Below, one piece after another: positions 14,953 to 22,374 of a stretch of 40,355 bases of DNA. Position 1 is the stretch's first letter. Every line of letters starts with the position of its first letter. A program made the translations under genes and the position numbers. This DNA is from an uncultured Ruminococcus sp. (GTDB taxonomy: Bacteria > Bacillota > Clostridia > Oscillospirales > Ruminococcaceae): contig CALEPT010000179.1 of the NCBI GenBank assembly GCA_937910385.1, forward strand, positions 1 to 40,355. The letters run 5' to 3'. The notes below the pieces were generated by a model, which saw nothing but the letters and a program-made list of their open reading frames with translations, searched no databases and was not told the DNA's origin.

Positions 14953-16684
14953 AACGCTTAAAAGGGTATTCTCTTATGCGCGCCCGTATATTAGGTATTT
15001 CGTGCTGACTATTCTCTTTGCGCTGCTGGGCGTGTCGCTCTCGCTTGCCGTTCCGGTTTTTATAGGAAAGGCAGTGGACCTGTGTGTCGGCAAGGGTGAT
15101 GTTGATTTTGAAGGACTAAAAACTATCGTTATTGAGCTTGCTGTAATGGTCTCGGCGAGTGCGCTTTTCCAGTGGCTGATGAGCCTTTGCACCAACAAGT
15201 TGGCGTTCCTGACTGTCAGAGACCTGCGCACAGATATTTTCAACAAGCTTGAGAGAGTGCCGCTGAGGTATATCGACTTGCACACAAAGGGCGAGCTCAC
15301 GAGCCGCGTCATAAACGATATTGAGGTTATCTCCGACGGCTTATTGCAGGGCTTTACACAGTTTTTCAGCGGAGTCATAACCATAATCGGCACGTTGATA
15401 TTCATGCTTACTATCAATGTTCGGATAGCGATAGTAGTTGTCCTTATGACTCCGCTTTCGTTCATTGCAGCTTCGAGGATAACAAAAGCGTCTCATGATT
15501 CGTATATAAAACAGTCCAAGCTGCGCGGAGAAATGGTCGGCATTGCGGAGGAAATGGCGGGAAATCAGAAGCTTGTCAAGGCTTTTGTCTATGGAGGGCA
15601 CGCGCAGGAGCGCTTTGCCGAGATCAATACGGCTTACGGAAAAATAGGCACGAAGGCTACATTTTTCAGTTCAATGACAAATCCGGTAACACGATTCGTC
15701 AACGGACTCATCTATGCGGCAGTGGGTTTCCTCGGAGCAATGGGAGTCATAGGCAAAATAGCTTTTGTGGGAAAAATGACAGTCGGCAGCCTTTCGAGTT
15801 TCCTTGCGTACTCAAATCAGTATACCAAGCCGTTCAACGAGATATCAGGTGTTTTTGCGGAGCTGCAAAACGCTGTTGCCTCCGCGCAGAGAGTGTTCGA
15901 CGTGCTCGACGAGGAAGAGGTCTCAGACGACTCGGCAAAGGAAACCCTCAGCGACTGTACAGGCGAGCTTACGTTCGAGAACGTGTGCTTCTCATATGTC
16001 TCGGGAAAGAGCCTCATAGAGAATTTCAGCCTTGACGTAAAGTGCGGCGAGCGCGTAGCGATCGTGGGTCCCACGGGCTGCGGAAAGTCCACAATAATCA
16101 ACCTCCTGCTGCGCTTCTACGATATAGACAGCGGACGGATAACCGTCTCGGGAAGCGATATTTCGGACATCACGCGCGACAGTTTGCGCAGCTGCTTCGG
16201 AATGGTTTTGCAGGAAACATGGGTATTCACCGGGACGGTCGCGGAGAATATAGCGTTCGGACTTCCCAATGCGACCCGCGAGCAGATAATCACGGCGGCA
16301 AAGGCTGTACACGCCCACGGATTCATCAAGCGTCTGCCGAATGGCTACGACACAGTCATCAGCGAGAGCAGCGGACTTTCACAGGGTCAGAAGCAGCTCA
16401 TCTGTATAGCGAGGGTCATGCTAATGGATCCGCCAATGCTCATTCTTGACGAGGCGACGAGCTCCATCGACCTGCGCACCGAGCACCGTATACAACGGGC
16501 TTTCGCGAAGCTCATGCAGGGAAAAACGAGCTTCATCATCGCGCACCGCCTCTCGACGATAAAGAGCTCCGACGTTATCCTCGTGATGAACAGCGGACAC
16601 ATCATCGAGCAGGGCACGCACGCCGATCTCATGGCGCGCGGCGGCTTCTACGCGAAGCTCTACAACAGTCAATTTGCGGCATAA
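14945..16684 (+). CDS. ABC exporter half-transporter with canonical ATPase (heterodimer subunit B)
   Basis: A 579-residue partner of the upstream subunit, with six membrane helices then an ATPase domain. Walker A is GPTGCGKST. Walker B, LILDEATSSID, has the catalytic Glu, and the H-loop, IIAHRLST, has its His. The signature is LSQGQ instead of LSGGQ, a change often seen in the consensus half of such heterodimers because its signature faces the degenerate site of the partner. The ATG lies inside the end of the first gene (8-bp overlap), so the two are made in fixed ratio. Confidence 0.9.
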   Translation: MLKTLKRVFSYARPYIRYFVLTILFALLGVSLSLAVPVFIGKAVDLCVGKGDVDFEGLKTIVIELAVMVSASALFQWLMSLCTNKLAFLTVRDLRTDIFNKLERVPLRYIDLHTKGELTSRVINDIEVISDGLLQGFTQFFSGVITIIGTLIFMLTINVRIAIVVVLMTPLSFIAASRITKASHDSYIKQSKLRGEMVGIAEEMAGNQKLVKAFVYGGHAQERFAEINTAYGKIGTKATFFSSMTNPVTRFVNGLIYAAVGFLGAMGVIGKIAFVGKMTVGSLSSFLAYSNQYTKPFNEISGVFAELQNAVASAQRVFDVLDEEEVSDDSAKETLSDCTGELTFENVCFSYVSGKSLIENFSLDVKCGERVAIVGPTGCGKSTIINLLLRFYDIDSGRITVSGSDISDITRDSLRSCFGMVLQETWVFTGTVAENIAFGLPNATREQIITAAKAVHAHGFIKRLPNGYDTVISESSGLSQGQKQLICIARVMLMDPPMLILDEATSSIDLRTEHRIQRAFAKLMQGKTSFIIAHRLSTIKSSDVILVMNSGHIIEQGTHADLMARGGFYAKLYNSQFAA

Positions 16685-16690
16685 ATAAGC

Positions 16691-16716
16691 GTCTCCGCAG
16701 TTTTTCCTGCGGAGAC
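16691..16716 (+). terminator. Hairpin after the ABC exporter genes
   Basis: GTCTCCGCAG and CTGCGGAGAC form a perfect 10-bp stem, followed by AAAATTTT. Just beyond, TTTTCACC occurs twice (from 16721), then a variant ATTATCAC. Confidence 0.65.
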
Positions 16717-16803
16717 AAAATTTTCACCTAATTTTCACCAAATTATCACGCGTTTTTTTTTTTAGTATTGCATCATTATATAAAATTTATGAGGTGAAAA
16801 TTT

Positions 16804-17613
16804 ATGGAAAATGGAAATGTGATATGTAAAGCAGACATAAGGGCGAAAAGTATTAAGATTTTTCTTATTATTTGGCTTGTTATTGCAACGGCTCTTGTGA
16901 TATTCCTCTCTTTGCCAAGTAAATATATACTGAATGAAGGAAACCCGTATGGTGAAATCAATGTAACACATTATCACCTATTTGGATTCGAGTTTAAAAG
17001 TAGATATGAATATGTGACTGATTCTATCGCATATAATTGGGATTACCATACTGACTATATAGAACATTACGCAGGCAGCACTCAAACAGAATGGTATGGC
17101 GATGAGTTCTTTTGGGGGTTGTTGTGCGTGTGTGCAATATACTTTGTTCCACTCTTTTTATACTTGGTTTTATTCAATACTAAAGAAGCTGAGCGTTGTT
17201 CCCTTGAGCTTACCGAAAAGGGAATTTACGGCAACCGCAAGACGATTTTCTCCAACAAACAGCTAAATCTCCCTATGGACAAGGTCGACAATGTTATGAT
17301 AAAGGAGAGCGTCCTCGACAAGCTCCGCGGCGGAAAGACTGTTGCAGTCCGCTCCGCTTCGGGACTTGTGAAGTTCCCGTGGGTGCAGAACGCCGATGAA
17401 TTTGTCAGCAAGACCCTCGCGAAGATAGAGGAATTTAAGCAGACTGTCAAGTCCGAGAGTAAGAATATCGCCGCCGCAGTCGCGCAGACGGTAAGCAGCT
17501 CGGGCGGCAGCAACGCGGCAAAGATAAAGGAGCTCAAGGAACTCCTCGACAGCGGACTCATCTCGCAGGAGGAGTTCGAGGAGAAGCGCAAGGAGCTGCT
17601 CAAAAATATGTAA
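16804..17613 (+). CDS. Membrane protein with PH-like region and C-terminal SHOCT domain
   Basis: A 269-residue protein with a first membrane segment at about residues 18-39, an outside loop rich in Tyr and His, and a second membrane segment at about 100-125. Then comes a PH-like cytoplasmic region (LELTEKGIYGNRKTIF...PMDKVDNVMIKESV) and a C-terminal SHOCT helix pair, IKELKELLDSGLISQEEFEEKRKELL. SHOCT domains mediate oligomerisation or tethering. The base composition changes inside the gene: the first half is AT-rich and the second is GC-rich like the neighbours. The start has a GAGGTG site. Its function is unknown. Confidence 0.75.
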   Translation: MENGNVICKADIRAKSIKIFLIIWLVIATALVIFLSLPSKYILNEGNPYGEINVTHYHLFGFEFKSRYEYVTDSIAYNWDYHTDYIEHYAGSTQTEWYGDEFFWGLLCVCAIYFVPLFLYLVLFNTKEAERCSLELTEKGIYGNRKTIFSNKQLNLPMDKVDNVMIKESVLDKLRGGKTVAVRSASGLVKFPWVQNADEFVSKTLAKIEEFKQTVKSESKNIAAAVAQTVSSSGGSNAAKIKELKELLDSGLISQEEFEEKRKELLKNM

Positions 17614-17617
17614 AAAC

Positions 17618-17648
17618 AACGTCCGAAGCGCATGACTTCGGACGTTTT
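17618..17648. terminator. Bidirectional terminator
   Basis: AACGTCCGAAG and CTTCGGACGTT form an 11-bp stem with A/T runs on both sides, between convergent genes. Confidence 0.88.
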
Positions 17649-18588
17649 ATTCATGATAGAATTTTCCCTGCCATGTATCAAGCTGCGCGAGGCGCTTGTC
17701 GATACCGCCGAGGGTGGCTATTTTGTCCGCACTCCACAGCGGAGCAATAAGCTTTTTCTTGTCGCCGTCTCCCGTTATGCGCTCGATGACTGTCTGCGGC
17801 GGGAGCAGCTCCAGTTGGCGGACTATCGCGTCGATGTATTCCTCACGCGAGAGGAGCTTCATTTTCCCCGAAGCCGAGAGCCTTTCGAGCCCCGTGCCTC
17901 TTATGACGTGCAGCATTTGCAGCTTCACCGCATCGGGGCGCAGACGTGCGACCTCCCGCGCTGTCTCTATCATCATCTCGGGAGTCTCGCAGGGGAGTCC
18001 GTTTATGAGGTGCAGACAGGTGCGTATGCCGAGGCTTTTAAGCTTGAAATAGCCGTTCACAAATTCCTCGTGTGTGCAGCAGCGATTAATGAGGCGGATA
18101 GTAGGCTCATGCATGGTCTGCATTCCAAGCTCGACCGTTAGTGCAGTCCTTTCATTTAGTTCTGATAGCAGTGCGAGGACATCATCTGGGAGGCAGTCTG
18201 CACGTGTACCGATAGAGATACCGCACACCTCGGGAAAGTCAAGTACGGATAGATACAACTCCCTCAATCTTGAAATGGGAGCATAGGTGTTGGTGTTTGC
18301 TTGAAAATAGGCGATAACGCGGACATTATCACCGTGCTTTGTCCTCAGACGCTCAAGCTCCGCCGAGAGCTGCTCCTTGACAGAAAGCTGCGGCGCGGTA
18401 AAATATCCGCTGCCGCCGTCGCAGAAAATACATCCGCCGACTCCCTTTGTACCGTCGATATTCGGGCAGGTGAAGCCGCAGTCCAGCGCGGCTTTATGCA
18501 CCTTGCAGCCGAAGCGTGTGCGGTTATAATAATTGAGCGTATGGTAGCGCTTATTGTCGAAAGAAAATTCAAACGGACTTTGTGCCAT
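17647..18588 (-). CDS. Radical SAM protein, TIGR01212/YhcC family
   Basis: A 313-residue protein. Its Fe-S motif is unlike the classic CxxxCxxC: CPNIDGTKGVGGCIFC, with probable ligands Cys41, Cys53 and Cys56, which is the signature of the TIGR01212 family. A conserved DGGSGYF and the radical SAM barrel follow. The substrate of this conserved family is not firmly known; members are related to the Elp3-like group. The start has a strong GAGGAGG site. It is divergent from the pyridoxamine kinase gene and shares a palindromic promoter region with it. Confidence 0.85.
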   Translation of the reverse strand: MAQSPFEFSFDNKRYHTLNYYNRTRFGCKVHKAALDCGFTCPNIDGTKGVGGCIFCDGGSGYFTAPQLSVKEQLSAELERLRTKHGDNVRVIAYFQANTNTYAPISRLRELYLSVLDFPEVCGISIGTRADCLPDDVLALLSELNERTALTVELGMQTMHEPTIRLINRCCTHEEFVNGYFKLKSLGIRTCLHLINGLPCETPEMMIETAREVARLRPDAVKLQMLHVIRGTGLERLSASGKMKLLSREEYIDAIVRQLELLPPQTVIERITGDGDKKKLIAPLWSADKIATLGGIDKRLAQLDTWQGKFYHE

Positions 18589-18609
18589 TCCGCACCTCCT
18601 CTCAAGGTT

Positions 18610-18680
18610 ATTTTATCACGGTCAGGGGTGTGTTGTCAATTTCCGCGAGGATTGACAACACAGCGAAAGTAGTATATAAT
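18610..18680. promoter_or_regulatory. Divergent promoters sharing a perfect inverted repeat
   Basis: Rightward promoter: TTGACA (18652-18657), 17 bp, TATAAT (18675-18680). Leftward promoter: TTGACA on the minus strand (18634-18639), 18 bp, TAAAAT (18610-18615). The two -35 boxes lie in the arms of a perfect 11-bp inverted repeat, GTGTTGTCAAT (18630-18640) and ATTGACAACAC (18651-18661), with a 10-bp spacer. One bound regulator could control both genes. Confidence 0.7.
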
Positions 18681-18714
18681 ATTGAGTGTAAATTCGCAGC
18701 AGAAGAGTGATGGA

Positions 18715-19551
18715 ATGAAAAAAGTGGTTTCAATACAAGATATATCGTGCTTTGGGAAGTGCTCGCTGACAGTCGCGCTGCCGGTGATATCAGCAATGGG
18801 GATAGAGACAGCCGTGATACCCACGGCTGTGCTGTCTACTCACACGGGAGAAGGCTTTTCGGGGTACACATTCCGCGACCTAACGAGCGATATCCCCGCG
18901 ATAGCCGAGCACTGGAAGAAAATGGAGCTGCGCTTCGATGCGCTGTACACGGGCTATCTCGGGTCGCCGCAGCAGGCGGATATCGTCTCGCAGTTCTTCG
19001 ACGACTTCGGCACTCGTGACAACTTCATTGTAGTTGACCCTGTACTCGGCGACGCAGGCAGGCTTTATGCAGGCTTCAATACAGATTTTGTGCAGAAGAT
19101 GACCCGCTTGTGTGCAAAAGCAGACTTCATTCTGCCGAACATGACCGAGGCTTCGTTCATGCTCGGAGTACCATACGTCGAGGACTATAACGAGGTTTAT
19201 GTGCATGATATTCTTAGGCGGCTCGCTCAGCTTGGCTGCAAGACCCCTGTGTTGACAGGCGTAAACTTCAATGATGGCAGACAGGGAGCAGTTGCCTATG
19301 ATTCGATAAATGACACCTTCTGCGAGGCATTTGGCAGGAACGTCGACCACCGCTTTCACGGTACGGGTGACATTTTCGCGAGCGTGTTCACAGGCGCGGT
19401 CGCGCTTGGAAAGGAACTCGGACAGGCGCTTGAAATTTCGGTGAATTTCACTCTCGACTGTATCGAGGCAACGATACCTCACCTTGACGAGATATGGTAT
19501 GGCAGCTGCTTTGAACTTTGTCTCGGAAAGCTGATAGAATATGTGAAGTGA
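18715..19551 (+). CDS. Pyridoxamine/pyridoxal kinase (PfkB-like, vitamin B6 salvage)
   Basis: A 278-residue kinase that phosphorylates B6 vitamers to give pyridoxal phosphate. The N-terminus VVSIQDISCFGKCSLTVALP and VLSTHTGEGFSGYTF match bacterial pyridoxamine kinases. HGTGDIFASVFTGA near the C-terminus holds the catalytic Asp and anion hole. The ATG at 18715 is chosen: an in-frame TTG at 18682 lies at or before the expected transcription start of the promoter at 18652-18680. The ribosome binding site is weak. The gene ends at the terminator at 19598. Related hydroxymethylpyrimidine kinases are a less likely alternative. Confidence 0.88.
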   Translation: MKKVVSIQDISCFGKCSLTVALPVISAMGIETAVIPTAVLSTHTGEGFSGYTFRDLTSDIPAIAEHWKKMELRFDALYTGYLGSPQQADIVSQFFDDFGTRDNFIVVDPVLGDAGRLYAGFNTDFVQKMTRLCAKADFILPNMTEASFMLGVPYVEDYNEVYVHDILRRLAQLGCKTPVLTGVNFNDGRQGAVAYDSINDTFCEAFGRNVDHRFHGTGDIFASVFTGAVALGKELGQALEISVNFTLDCIEATIPHLDEIWYGSCFELCLGKLIEYVK

Positions 19552-19597
19552 CCTTGATTTTTCGGGCTAAATCGTTATTGCATTTTAACTGAATGAA

Positions 19598-19628
19598 GAA
19601 TAGCGTGTATTGCGCTATTCTTTTTTAT
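19598..19628 (+). terminator. Terminator after the pyridoxamine kinase gene
   Basis: GAATAGCG (19598-19605) and CGCTATTC (19613-19620) form a stem followed by TTTTTTATT. Confidence 0.85.
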
Positions 19629-19636
19629 TCTTGTGT

Positions 19637-19652
19637 GTTAACCAAAGCTAAC
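19637..19652. promoter_or_regulatory. Distal CTAAC/GTTAG-type operator
   Basis: GTTAAC-CAAA-GCTAAC is a palindrome with one mismatch, about 110 bp upstream of the iron-locus promoter. It has the same half-site as the element inside the promoter spacer. I infer binding of a DtxR-like metalloregulator. Confidence 0.4.
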
Positions 19653-19763
19653 GTAGTTCGGTCTGAGCTACATATCAAATCTGTCTAAATGTCTGTATTA
19701 CCTCGAAAACGTTAGTAAAAAATATCTGATATGACTAAATTTAGGCGTGTGAAAAAAATGTTA

Positions 19764-19792
19764 TTGACAGCTAACCTTGTTAGTGCTATAAT
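19764..19792 (+). promoter_or_regulatory. Iron-locus promoter with operator in the spacer
   Basis: TTGACA (19764-19769), a 17-bp spacer and TATAAT (19787-19792) are full consensus. The spacer holds the palindrome CTAAC-CTT-GTTAG (19771-19783), so a bound repressor would exclude polymerase. Single half-sites occur near 19709 (GTTAG) and 19841 (CTAAC). The rest of the 19552-19871 gap has no gene. Confidence 0.7.
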
Positions 19793-19871
19793 ACAATCTG
19801 AGCTTAAAAAGCTTTTTTAATTACTTTATGTTATTTAAAACTAACAATATATATGGAAAGGACATGATATA

Positions 19872-21455
19872 ATGAGCGCTATAAGCAGAGATCGTCTGCT
19901 GTCCCGTATCGGGGTATTGATCGCGGCGCTTTTGATAGCTTTTTCTTCGCTCATCTGCGTAAACGGTCATGCGGCGACGGATTACATTGCTACATGGGCT
20001 GATTACAAGGAAACTGGCGGAGCTGCGGCTACTTGGAACGACGTTGCTGCCGCTATGGACGCAGTTCTCGACGCAGCTGATGAGCTTTATCAGGGCGGTG
20101 ACGCCGACGGAGCTTACAAGGCGGTAAATGCTGCATACTATGGCTACTATGAGACCACAGGCTTCGAGCGCAATGCAATGGGCTACATTGCGGGAAGCAG
20201 AAAGACTGAGGTGGAGCTCCAGTTCAGCGCCTGCAAAGCAGTAGCAAAAAAAGGCGGTTCTACCGATGATTTCCGCGCAGAACTCGATACTCTGAGCAGT
20301 ATGCTGCATGAAGACGCGAATAAGCTCGACGGAGTGGAAGATGAGGGAAGTTCTTCGTCGTCAGGCGGTTCGGGAAATGGCGTAAGCGTTGACGGAGGCG
20401 GCGGAGGCTGGGTAACTTTCATGGCGTGCTTTGGCATTATTCTCCGTGAGGGACTTGAGGCTATTCTCGTAGTCGGAGCTATCATCGCTTACCTTGTAAA
20501 ATCAGGAAACAAGGACAAACTAAAGGTCGTATACATAGGTTGTGTGCTCGCTATCGGAGCAAGCTTCTTCTGTGCTTGGCTGCTCGATCAGCTCAAGCTT
20601 GCCAACAGTGCGAATCAGGAGGTCATCGAGGGTATTACGGCTCTGATCGCGGTGCTCGTTCTGTTCTATGTCAGCAACTGGATGGTATCCAAGGCTGAGT
20701 CGGAGGCTTGGACGAAGTACATCGACGATCAGGTAAAGGTATCTGCGGAGACAGGCAGTGTGTTTACGCTTGGTTTCACAGCATTCCTTGCAGTATTCAG
20801 AGAGGGTGCTGAGGTCATTCTCTTCTTCCAGCCGCTTCTTTCAGGCGATAAGAAAATGGTGTGGGGAGGCTTCGGAGTAGGCTGCGTAGTTCTCGCAGTT
20901 GTATTCATACTGATACGCTTCTTCAGCGTGAGACTTCCTATAAGACCGTTCTTCCTCGGCACGAGTATACTCATGTTTGTAATGTCTATATCGTTCCTCG
21001 GCTCGGGTATCAAGGAACTCATTGAGGGCGATGTGCTGACAATGACGCCTCTGCTTTCGGGGATCATACCGTCAAACAACGTAATGGACGTCCTCGGCAT
21101 CTACCCGTTGGTGCAGACCCTTATTCCGCAGCTTATACTTGTGCTGATTACAATAATGATATTCGTAATGCAGGGTTGGAAAACAAAGAACCGCAGAGAG
21201 GCTGGTGTTCTCGCTATAATCTTGGGCGGCATCGGCGTTCACAAGTTCTATCTCGGAAAATATGGTCAGGGTCTTATTTGCGCGGCGTTCTGCTGGACAT
21301 TTATCCCCGCTGTGATAGGCATCGCACAGGGTGTACATTATCTCACTGAGACCGACGAACAGTTCGAGGAGGAGCTCAAGTCCAAGACAAAGATTCCCAA
21401 GAAGAAAAATGAAAAGAAGCCTGCCAAAAAGGTTAAGGCAGAGGCTTCAAAGTAA
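19872..21455 (+). CDS. FTR1-family iron permease with C-terminal TM2 domain
   Basis: A 527-residue protein. A signal or first membrane segment (13-32) is followed by a helical extracytoplasmic domain (about 35-160) and a Ser/Gly linker. The FTR1 membrane domain carries both iron-binding motifs, REGLE (192-196) and REGAE (310-314). After it, residues 440-490 match a TM2 domain (EAGVLAIILGGIGVHKFYLGKYGQG), then a Lys-rich cytoplasmic tail (502-527). FTR1 proteins carry iron across the membrane; in bacteria they work with periplasmic or extracytoplasmic partners. The TM2 fusion is unusual. The start has GGAAAGGA. It is the first gene of the iron locus, behind an operator-bearing promoter. Confidence 0.92.
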   Translation: MSAISRDRLLSRIGVLIAALLIAFSSLICVNGHAATDYIATWADYKETGGAAATWNDVAAAMDAVLDAADELYQGGDADGAYKAVNAAYYGYYETTGFERNAMGYIAGSRKTEVELQFSACKAVAKKGGSTDDFRAELDTLSSMLHEDANKLDGVEDEGSSSSSGGSGNGVSVDGGGGGWVTFMACFGIILREGLEAILVVGAIIAYLVKSGNKDKLKVVYIGCVLAIGASFFCAWLLDQLKLANSANQEVIEGITALIAVLVLFYVSNWMVSKAESEAWTKYIDDQVKVSAETGSVFTLGFTAFLAVFREGAEVILFFQPLLSGDKKMVWGGFGVGCVVLAVVFILIRFFSVRLPIRPFFLGTSILMFVMSISFLGSGIKELIEGDVLTMTPLLSGIIPSNNVMDVLGIYPLVQTLIPQLILVLITIMIFVMQGWKTKNRREAGVLAIILGGIGVHKFYLGKYGQGLICAAFCWTFIPAVIGIAQGVHYLTETDEQFEEELKSKTKIPKKKNEKKPAKKVKAEASK

Positions 21456-21563
21456 TTCAGTCTTTTATTTCCGCAGTAATGCGGTGCAATATAAAAGAAT
21501 GGACAGCTAAGTATGTTCATCAGATTTATTCTCTTTGATAAGTTTTTAAGGAGGTTATTGAAA

Positions 21564-22193
21564 ATGTCAAAGAAGTTAATTGGTATTTCGCTTATCGCTG
21601 CAATGGCGCTTTCATTCGCAAGTTGCGGCGACAGCAAGGACAGCAGCTCTTCCGCTAACGAGTCGGTTACTGCTGAAGTAAAGGACGATGCAGCAGCTCC
21701 CGCAGTTGATGAAGCAGCAGGATTCACAGAGATCCCGATCTTTGAAGATGAAGAAGTAGGTTTTCTCAACGTATCCGCAGTTTATTTCCAGCCTGTTCCC
21801 ATGTCGAATGGCAATGAGAGCATCGAGGACTTTGATCTTCACCTTGAGGCTGATATCGCAGCTCTTGCTAACGATCTCGGCTTCGGCGTAGGTGACTGGG
21901 TACCCTACCTTACAGTTGATTACGATGTAATCGGCTCTGACGGAAAGAGTGCTGCTTCGGGAACATTCATGGAGATGAGTGCTTCTGACGGTCCTCACTA
22001 CGGCGCTAACATCGCTCTTCCCGATGCTGATACATACACACTCAAGCTCACTATCCACAGCCCTGAGGAGAACGGTTATCTGCTCCACGTTGATGAGGAG
22101 ACCGGCCCCGGCGGTACATTTGATGAGTATTTCGCTGACGGAAATCTCACTGTTGAGTTTGAAGGCTGGGATTACATTCCTCAGGAGTGGTGA
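21564..22193 (+). CDS. P19/Tp34-family iron-binding lipoprotein
   Basis: A 209-residue lipoprotein with lipobox ending at Cys21 (LSFASC), followed by a Ser/Asp/Ala linker. The mature domain matches the P19/Tp34 Fe-transport family: LNVSAVYFQPVPM, DLHLEADIAA, GDWVPYLTVDY, SASDGPHYGAN. The metal ligands known for Campylobacter P19 (two His, one Met, one more His) have likely counterparts in His93, Met138, His145 and His175. It should bind Fe, possibly with Cu, outside the membrane and hand it to FTR1. The start at 21564 is set by AAGGAGG; the frame is open further upstream to 21513, but the signal peptide begins here. Confidence 0.9.
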   Translation: MSKKLIGISLIAAMALSFASCGDSKDSSSSANESVTAEVKDDAAAPAVDEAAGFTEIPIFEDEEVGFLNVSAVYFQPVPMSNGNESIEDFDLHLEADIAALANDLGFGVGDWVPYLTVDYDVIGSDGKSAASGTFMEMSASDGPHYGANIALPDADTYTLKLTIHSPEENGYLLHVDEETGPGGTFDEYFADGNLTVEFEGWDYIPQEW

Positions 22194-22221
22194 TCTTATA
22201 ACCAAGTCAAGTGAATTAAAA

Positions 22222-22262
22222 AATGCGTCGTGTTTTTTGCACGGCGCATTGCGTGTTTTTTA
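22222..22262 (+). terminator. Intra-operon hairpin between P19 and DUF2318 genes
   Basis: AATGCGTCGTG (22222-22232) and CACGGCGCATT (22240-22250) form an 11-bp stem. A T run follows only after GCGTG (22256-22261). It may act as a partial terminator, giving more ftr1-p19 than distal transcript, or as an RNA stabiliser. Confidence 0.6.
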
Positions 22263-22374
22263 AGAAATTTAGATTTTTTCGATATTTCCGAAAGTTCTGT
22301 GACATTTTAAATAAATTGCTTTGAGAAGCGTTGACGAATATTTATTTATCGACATTCTCATAGGAGGTATAAAT

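Noticed and set aside
18682..18714. Upstream TTG start for the pyridoxamine kinase
   Set aside because: It lies at the -10/+1 region of a consensus promoter and adds residues not typical of the family.
19801..19820. AGCTT/AAGCT stem plus T run in the leader of the FTR1 gene as attenuator
   Set aside because: The stem has only five A/T-rich base pairs and overlaps the palindromic AAGCTT. It is too weak to claim, although the T run is present.
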